Assembly: GCA_040878345.1 (NCBI GenBank)
Contig: JBBDML010000024.1
Coordinates: forward strand, 12,289-76,288
DNA length: 64,000 bases
From: ZC4RG35 sp040878345
Lineage (GTDB): Bacteria > Actinomycetota > Acidimicrobiia > Spongiisociales > ZC4RG35
Direction: 5' to 3'
This document shows, piece after piece, positions 59,042-64,000 of this stretch (position 1 is its first letter; each line of letters begins with the position of its first letter). Under the pieces are notes generated by a model that was not told where the DNA came from, ran no database searches, and was given only the letters and a program-made list of their open reading frames with translations. Position numbers and translations under genes: made by a program.

Positions 59042-60274
59042 ATGCCCATCGTGGTCCAGAAGTACGGAGGTACCTCCGTCGCCGACCCGGCGCGGATCAA
59101 CGCCGTTGCCGACCGGATCGCTGCCAGCCGCGCCGCCGGGAACGACCTGGTGGTGGTGGTCTCGGCGATGGGCGACACCACCGACGAGCTGCTCGAGCTG
59201 GCATCCCGGATCAGCGCCTCCCCGCCCGGGCGGGAGATGGACATGCTGCTGACCGCAGGGGAGCGGATCTCGATGGCGCTCCTCGCCATGGCCCTCCATG
59301 AGCGTGGCGTCCCCGCTGTCAGCTACACCGGCTCCCAGGCCGGGATCCTCACCGACTCCTCACATGGCGAGGCACGGATCACACGCATAACCGGTGAAAG
59401 GGTCCGCCAATCGCTCGACGAGGGCAAGGTCGTGATCGTCGCCGGCTTCCAGGGCGTCGACCCCTCCTCGAAAGAGATCACCACCCTGGGGCGCGGAGGA
59501 TCGGACGCCACCGCCGTCGCCCTGGCCGCAGCACTGGGGGCCGACAGCGTCGAGATCTACACCGATGTCGACGGGGTCTTCACCGCCGACCCGCGGATCG
59601 TCCCCGAGGCCCGGAAGCTGGACGAGGTCGCCTTCGACGAGATGCTGGAGATGGCCGCAGGTGGCGCCGGGGTCCTGATGTCACGCTCCGTCGAGTTCGG
59701 TAGGCGTTTCGACGTCCCAATCCATGTCAGGTCTTCGTTCACCGATGACGAGGGCACCTGGGTCCGGGAGGCGTCTATGGAGCAGGCTATCGTCAGCGGC
59801 ATCGCCCAGGATCGATCCGAGGCGAAAGTGACCGTGAATCGCGTCCCCGACCATCCGGGGGTTGCCGCCGCACTGTTCGGCGCCTTGGCCCGGGCCCGGA
59901 TCAATGTCGACATGATCGTTCAGAACGTCGCCCATGACGGCAGCACCGACATCAGCTTCACCGTTCCCCGGGCCAACCTCGTCGAGGCCGAGCGGATCTC
60001 GAAGCAGGTCTCCGGCGAGATCGGTGCCGAGTCGGTCGATGTCGACGCCGGGATAGGCAAGGTCTCGCTGGTGGGCGCCGGGATGAAGTCACAGCCCGGG
60101 GTCGCAGCCAGAATGTTCGAGACCTTGGCCTCCGCCGGAATCAACATCGAGATGATCTCTACCTCCACCATCAGGATCTCCTGCGTGGTCCGGGCCGATC
60201 AGTTGGAGGAGGCGGTGCGGGCCCTCCACGCCGCTTTCGACCCGCCAACCATCACCGAGGAGCCCAAGGGATGA
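59042..60274 (+). CDS. lysC: Aspartate kinase
   Basis: 410 residues from ATG 59042; the open frame continues upstream without a usable start. VVQKYGGTSVADPARINAVA is the kinase opening, then VVVVSAMGDTTDELLELA, LLTAGERISMALLAMAL, TLGRGGSDATAVALAAALGA and YTDVDGVFTADPR. The C-terminus has two ACT domains (GVAAALFGALARARINVDMI and GVAARMFETLASAGINIEMI) for feedback control, typically by lysine and threonine. First step of the aspartate pathway; coupled to asd (ATGA). Confidence 0.95.
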   Translation: MPIVVQKYGGTSVADPARINAVADRIAASRAAGNDLVVVVSAMGDTTDELLELASRISASPPGREMDMLLTAGERISMALLAMALHERGVPAVSYTGSQAGILTDSSHGEARITRITGERVRQSLDEGKVVIVAGFQGVDPSSKEITTLGRGGSDATAVALAAALGADSVEIYTDVDGVFTADPRIVPEARKLDEVAFDEMLEMAAGGAGVLMSRSVEFGRRFDVPIHVRSSFTDDEGTWVREASMEQAIVSGIAQDRSEAKVTVNRVPDHPGVAAALFGALARARINVDMIVQNVAHDGSTDISFTVPRANLVEAERISKQVSGEIGAESVDVDAGIGKVSLVGAGMKSQPGVAARMFETLASAGINIEMISTSTIRISCVVRADQLEEAVRALHAAFDPPTITEEPKG

Positions 60275-61281
60275 AGGGCCGGACCGTTGCCATCGTCGGC
60301 GCCACCGGCGTGGTGGGCCGGACTATGCGCTCGGTGCTGGAGGAGCGTGACTTTCCGCTTGCCTCGCTTCGTCTCCTGGCCTCATCGCGTTCTGCAGGCA
60401 GAAGGATGGAGACCAAGTGGGGCGAGGTGACGGTCGAAGACCTCGCCTCGGCCGACCCATCGGGTATCGATATCGCCCTCTTCTCCGCGGGTGGGGATCG
60501 GTCTCGTGAGCACCTTCCGCGATTCGCCGCCGCCGGTGCGGTGGTCATCGACAACTCGTCCGCCTTCCGGATGGACCCGAACGTTCCTCTCGTGGTGGTC
60601 GGCGTCAACGACCAGGCCGTTGCCGGTCACGCGGGGATCATCGCCAACCCGAACTGCACCACCATGACACTGATGATGGCCGCCGGGCCGCTCCATCAGG
60701 CCGCCGGCCTGGTCAGCGTGGTGGCCACCTCCTATCAGTCGGTGTCCGGGTCGGGCCACCAGGGAGTCACCGAGCTGTTGTCACAGAACGACACCCTTCG
60801 TGGCCAGGTCCACGAGATGATGCTGGGTGGCTGGGCCGGGCTCGGGCCGGCCCTCTATGCCAGGCCCATCGGGTTCAACGTCCTCCCGATGGCGGGGAAC
60901 ATGATTGACGACGGCTACACCGACGAGGAGATGAAGCTGGTCAACGAGTCACGCAAGATCCTCGATCTCCCCAACCTCAGGGTGGAGCCGACCTGTGTCC
61001 GGGTCCCGGTGCTGGTGGGACATGGGGTGGCGGCGACGATGCGATTCGAGAGGCCGATGACCGCCGATGAGGCCTTGTCGGTTCTGGCGGCGGCGCCGGG
61101 GCTCGCCCTGTGGAAGGACCGGGTGCCCACCCCGCTCGACAGCGTCGGCATCGACGACGTCCTGGCGGGGCGGGTCAGGGAGACTGTCGGCGAGCCTGGT
61201 GGGATCAACCTTTGGGTTGTGGGGGACAACCTGCGGAAGGGGGCCGCGCTCAACGCCGTCCAGATCGCCGAACTGGTCTGA
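60271..61281 (+). CDS. asd: Aspartate-semialdehyde dehydrogenase
   Basis: 336 residues. NADP-binding VAIVGATGVVGRTMRSVLEE (residues 6-25), FSAGGDRSREHLPRFAAAGA, VIDNSSAFRMDPNVPLVV, catalytic Cys in IIANPNCTTMTLMMA (about 129), YQSVSGSGHQGVTEL, and the later catalytic-His region VRVPVLVGHGVAATM. Second step of lysine/threonine/methionine synthesis; overlaps lysC by 4 bp. Confidence 0.95.
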   Translation: MKGRTVAIVGATGVVGRTMRSVLEERDFPLASLRLLASSRSAGRRMETKWGEVTVEDLASADPSGIDIALFSAGGDRSREHLPRFAAAGAVVIDNSSAFRMDPNVPLVVVGVNDQAVAGHAGIIANPNCTTMTLMMAAGPLHQAAGLVSVVATSYQSVSGSGHQGVTELLSQNDTLRGQVHEMMLGGWAGLGPALYARPIGFNVLPMAGNMIDDGYTDEEMKLVNESRKILDLPNLRVEPTCVRVPVLVGHGVAATMRFERPMTADEALSVLAAAPGLALWKDRVPTPLDSVGIDDVLAGRVRETVGEPGGINLWVVGDNLRKGAALNAVQIAELV

Positions 61282-61284
61282 GCC

Positions 61285-61596
61285 CTAGGTGCCCCGGGGC
61301 GGCTCGTCTCTGAGGAGCGCCGACATCCGCCGTCTCAAGTTGGGATGGGCGTTGCGCAACCCGAGGTCGAGGGCGAATCGGGCGTCGTCGTCGATGTTGA
61401 GGACGATCTCCTCACCCTCAGCCCGAACATGGAACCCGTCTAGCAACGCCGACACTCGGATCTCGTCCCGGGGCCAGCTGGCGACCTCGATATCCCCGGC
61501 GCGCATGGTGAGCCGATCATCGCTGAGATCGATGAGGATGTGGATTGGGGCGTCCTTGGACCCTTCGAACCTCAACACCCCGTCATAGAAGGACAC
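61285..61596 (-). CDS. Conserved hypothetical protein
   Basis: 103 residues. Strand-rich with IHILIDLSDDRLTMRAGDIE, VASWPRDEIRVSALLDGFHV and LNIDDDARFALDLGLRNAHP, ending in a basic helix (LRRRMSALLRDEPPRG). No signal peptide or catalytic motif. It resembles short actinobacterial hypothetical proteins often found near tRNA or amino-acid genes; function unknown. Convergent with asd, 3 bp apart. Confidence 0.65.
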   Translation of the reverse strand: MSFYDGVLRFEGSKDAPIHILIDLSDDRLTMRAGDIEVASWPRDEIRVSALLDGFHVRAEGEEIVLNIDDDARFALDLGLRNAHPNLRRRMSALLRDEPPRGT

Positions 61597-61713
61597 CCGT
61601 CACCTCCCTTACCTGACGAATGACAGAATATCCGAGATTCGCCGACCGGGGAAGCCCGTTGTTCCGGTGGGAGTGGGCATGGCGTCCGACCCGGCCTACC
61701 ATCCCACCTCGAT

Positions 61714-61787
61714 CGGGACGTGGCGCAGCTTGGTAGCGCGCAGCGTTCGGGACGCTGAGGTCGTGGGTTCAAGTCCCACCGTCCCGA
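61714..61787 (+). tRNA. tRNA-Pro(CGG)
   Basis: A complete cloverleaf: acceptor CGGGACG/CGTCCCG, D stem GCGC/GCGC, anticodon stem CAGCG/CGCTG with loop TTCGGGA (anticodon CGG), T stem GTGGG/CCCAC with loop TTCAAGT, discriminator A. No CCA encoded. It lies directly before a PIN-like gene and an integrase, so its 3' end may be an integration site. Confidence 0.95.
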
Positions 61788-61913
61788 CTCAGAAAACCCA
61801 GGTCAGGGCCGTTCGCGAGGACGGCCCTGATTCGCGCCCGAGGTTCCATCGCACATCCATCGCACAGGAAGACCTTCCCAGTACTGCATCGAACTCTAGG
61901 TACTGTCAATTCG

Positions 61914-62849
61914 ATGGATTCGAGGCGAGTGCCTGAGGTCATTTATCTGGATCAGTGGGTCTGGATCGAGTTGGCGCGACGACGATTGGGACGGACAGGA
62001 TCGATCCCGGTGGAAGTACGCGATCGACTCGTTGCTAAGCGATTGGACGGTCATGCTGTTTATCCGCTCTCAGAGGTTCACTACAAGGAAACCTGGAAAC
62101 AGCGCGACCCTCGGCGGCGCTCGGAGCTAGCTGTTGAGATGGCGCTCCTCTCAAACTTCATCACACTGGCTCCCCCACGATCGACTTGGCCGCAAGAACT
62201 GGATCTTGCGCTTTACCGACGGTATGGCAGGCCGACTCTCTCAAATGACTTCAGAGTGTTTGGCCGCGGTATTTCCTTCGCTGTCGGCGAGGAGGAACCG
62301 TCGGACGTCGGGATGCTCGACCTTGAGAGCCGCTTCCTTCTTGAATGGCAAGCCCTGAGAAGTCCTGACGAGGGGCACTGGAAGGTTGAAAGGCTCGCGC
62401 GGACGGACAAAGACGGTCGGCTTGCCGATGACGCCAGTGCAATGAGCCGAGCGTTGCGCGAGTGGCATGCTTCACCAAGAGAGAGGGAGCAACACTTACG
62501 CATACAAACGCTCGTCGGTTTGGACTATGCGTTCCTTCAACGTCTCATCCTGGCTGATGTGACTCCCGACGATGTCGCCGCTATGGGGGGTGAGGGGCTG
62601 GAGGATCTAGTCAGCGACGTGCCAACGCTATGGGTACTGGCTGAACTTCGGCGGCTGAGGCATCAGAACCCGGGACAGCGATTCACCTCAAACGATCTGA
62701 ATGACCTTCGTGCCTTGGCTGTTGCTGTTGTCTACTGCGATGTCGTCATCGCTGACAAGGCCTGGGTTCATTTCTTGAAGAGAACCGATCTTCCTGAGCG
62801 GTTTGGGACGGTCGTTTCGGCGGACCCTGCATTGGCGGCGGCCTCATAG
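61914..62849 (+). CDS. PIN-like domain protein, accessory gene next to integrase
   Basis: 311 residues. VIYLDQWVWIELARRRLGRT at the N-terminus provides an acidic residue like motif 1 of PIN nucleases. YPLSEVHYKETWKQRDPRRR follows, and DLNDLRALAVAVVYCDVVIA, then DKAWVHFLKR, near residue 260-290 give the later acidic cluster. This resembles PIN-fold RNases found as orphans on genomic islands. No antitoxin-like partner is visible. Codon use is less GC-biased than the neighbours, consistent with transfer. Confidence 0.6.
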   Translation: MDSRRVPEVIYLDQWVWIELARRRLGRTGSIPVEVRDRLVAKRLDGHAVYPLSEVHYKETWKQRDPRRRSELAVEMALLSNFITLAPPRSTWPQELDLALYRRYGRPTLSNDFRVFGRGISFAVGEEEPSDVGMLDLESRFLLEWQALRSPDEGHWKVERLARTDKDGRLADDASAMSRALREWHASPREREQHLRIQTLVGLDYAFLQRLILADVTPDDVAAMGGEGLEDLVSDVPTLWVLAELRRLRHQNPGQRFTSNDLNDLRALAVAVVYCDVVIADKAWVHFLKRTDLPERFGTVVSADPALAAAS

Positions 62850-62882
62850 GTTCAGAGGTAGCTACCGATCGATGCGGCGGCA

Positions 62883-64000
62883 TTAACGGGACAAGCCGCG
62901 GTCGGCGACTCGATCCTGAATGAACCGCTTGCCGAGTCGATCTGCTGCCTGGCGGTCAGCCTCCGTAGTCGCTTGGGCGTAGACCCCGAGCGTGAGTCGT
63001 GGGTCGGTGTGGCCGAGCCGGGCCTGGGCGGTCTTGATGTCGACGCCTTCGAGGACAAGTCCGGTGGCGTTCGCGCGCCGGAGGTCGTGAAACTGGAGCC
63101 AGTCGAGTTCGGCTCTCTCGCGGGCCGGGTACCAGATGCGATGAAGCCAGTTCGCATAGTCCAGGTGGTCGCCGTCTGGTCCAACGAAAAGAAATGCCGA
63201 CCGGTCGCTCCTGGTGACCCCGCGGTGTGCCATGTGACGCTCGAGGAGGGCCATGAGTTCGGCTGGCGCGGCGAGTGTGCGTCGGCCGGCGTTTGACTTG
63301 GGTGGTCCGATGACTGATCGGCCGCCGATTCCCCGAGTAAGTTGCTCGGCGACGGTGATAGTGGATCGTTGGAAGTCGATTCGACCGACTCTGAGTCCGG
63401 CGCACTCCCCCCATCGCAGCCCGAGGACGGCACCGACATACACCATCGCCTGATAGTCGTCACCGAGCGCGTCGGCTATCCGGTGAATCTGGTCCGGTGT
63501 GAGCTCAGGTCGCTCGACAGGCTGCACTTCGGGGAGGTTGATTCTTCGAGCGGGGGTTCGGGCGATGTAGTCCTCCAGTACTGCATGGTTGAGCACAGCT
63601 CGGAGCGTCCCGTAGATCCGACGCACTGATCTCGGTGAGAGGCGCTTGGACCACGCGTTGACGCACCTCTGGATATCCGCTGGCGACAGCGATCCGAGTT
63701 CTCGGTCGCCGATCGCGGGAAGGATCTGGACCCTGAGAGCTGACTCGTCCTTCGCCAACGTGTTCGGCCGCTTCGCCGGGTTCGACTCGAGCCAATGACC
63801 CGCGACCTCTCTCAGGGTGGTTTCGGCTCGCCGCGGGTCGAGCCATGCCCCGCGTGCCTGATCGACGAGCTCCTTGCGTTCGAAAGCCTCCGCTTCGCGT
63901 CGTGTTCGGAAGGTGCGCGTGTACCCCCGACCCGACGGTTCCCGTAGCCGGACGTCGTAGCGCCGGTCGCCGTCCTGAGTGAAACGGACATGGACGCTCA
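62883..64000 (-). CDS. Tyrosine recombinase/integrase (5' end at window edge)
   Basis: At least 372 residues; the frame stays open to 64000, where the last bases could complete an ATG just outside (the next codons read SVHVRFTQDGDRRYDVRLRE). An N-terminal AP2-like part and SAM-like core-binding domain (LGSLSPADIQRCVNAWSKRL) precede the catalytic domain: GLRWGECAGLRVGRI (Arg), LQFHDLRRANATGLVLEG (HxxR), LGHTDPRLTLGVYAQ (His and Tyr nucleophile). All catalytic residues are present. It lies 1.1 kb from tRNA-Pro and points toward it, as integrases of tRNA-inserted elements do. Confidence 0.92.
   Translation of the reverse strand, partial: SVHVRFTQDGDRRYDVRLREPSGRGYTRTFRTRREAEAFERKELVDQARGAWLDPRRAETTLREVAGHWLESNPAKRPNTLAKDESALRVQILPAIGDRELGSLSPADIQRCVNAWSKRLSPRSVRRIYGTLRAVLNHAVLEDYIARTPARRINLPEVQPVERPELTPDQIHRIADALGDDYQAMVYVGAVLGLRWGECAGLRVGRIDFQRSTITVAEQLTRGIGGRSVIGPPKSNAGRRTLAAPAELMALLERHMAHRGVTRSDRSAFLFVGPDGDHLDYANWLHRIWYPARERAELDWLQFHDLRRANATGLVLEGVDIKTAQARLGHTDPRLTLGVYAQATTEADRQAADRLGKRFIQDRVADRGLSR

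Noticed and set aside
1..64000. CRISPR array, rRNA operon or intact insertion sequence
   Set aside because: No regularly spaced repeats, no rRNA-like sequence and no transposase frame with inverted ends were found on reading.

Overview
The window is high-GC, with short intergenic spaces and frequent GTG/TTG starts. It looks like an actinobacterial chromosome, possibly of the class Acidimicrobiia. Supporting signs are SARP/AfsR-type and LAL-type LuxR regulators, a small acyl-CoA carboxylase epsilon subunit next to methylmalonyl-CoA epimerase, a class II fructose-bisphosphatase (GlpX), a four-subunit fumarate reductase/succinate dehydrogenase operon, and the dnaX-ybaB-recR and lysC-asd clusters. 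The class-level placement is inference. A run of 10 Ns at 39239-39248 shows this is a draft scaffold.

Region 1 (1-16.6 kb) is accessory DNA and a recombination graveyard. It holds truncated or broken genes (a C-terminal fragment, a 5-formyl-THF cyclo-ligase-like remnant, a broken ABC ATPase, a collapsed duplicate of a two-gene unit). It also has a sulfide:quinone-type oxidoreductase, a 911-residue LAL regulator, and two copies of a 117-bp repeat that starts with the 5' half of tRNA-Arg. The intact tRNA-Arg(ACG) at 10052-10125 is followed by three more copies of its 3' part (43 bp, starting in the anticodon loop) at 11288, 14404 and 16571. GGGAGCC repeats flank these copies at fixed distances: upstream of all three, and downstream of the tRNA and the first two copies but not the last. 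This is the pattern expected for three tandem integrative elements (attL, two attP-like joints, attR). Their cargo is a membrane protein; a higBA toxin-antitoxin pair with a lipoprotein and a YecM-like protein; and a decayed higA relic with a flavin monooxygenase. None has an intact integrase.

Region 2 (16.8-61.7 kb) is mostly core genome. It contains frdABCD with a TPR gene; a secreted vWA protein; a membrane adenylate cyclase; an RRM protein and a DEAD-box helicase carrying its own RRM; FabH-like ketoacyl synthase; a P1 peptidase and a SARP regulator. Next comes a partner-switching cassette: two membrane sensor stubs with 357 bp of almost identical DNA, a SpoIIE phosphatase/ATPase, and two STAS proteins. 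Then come lipid and CoA enzymes, a dGTPase and a phosphonate-type ABC importer (phnD, phnC and two phnE, with an intrinsic terminator after phnD). An ABC exporter, dnaX-ybaB-recR, glpX, thiolase, methylmalonyl-CoA epimerase, carboxylase epsilon, MurJ, a PHP phosphoesterase, a cyclophilin and lysC-asd complete it.

Region 3 (61.7-64 kb) begins at tRNA-Pro(CGG). A PIN-like protein is followed by a tyrosine integrase whose 5' end lies at the window edge. This is probably the left end of another tRNA-integrated element, which continues past the window.
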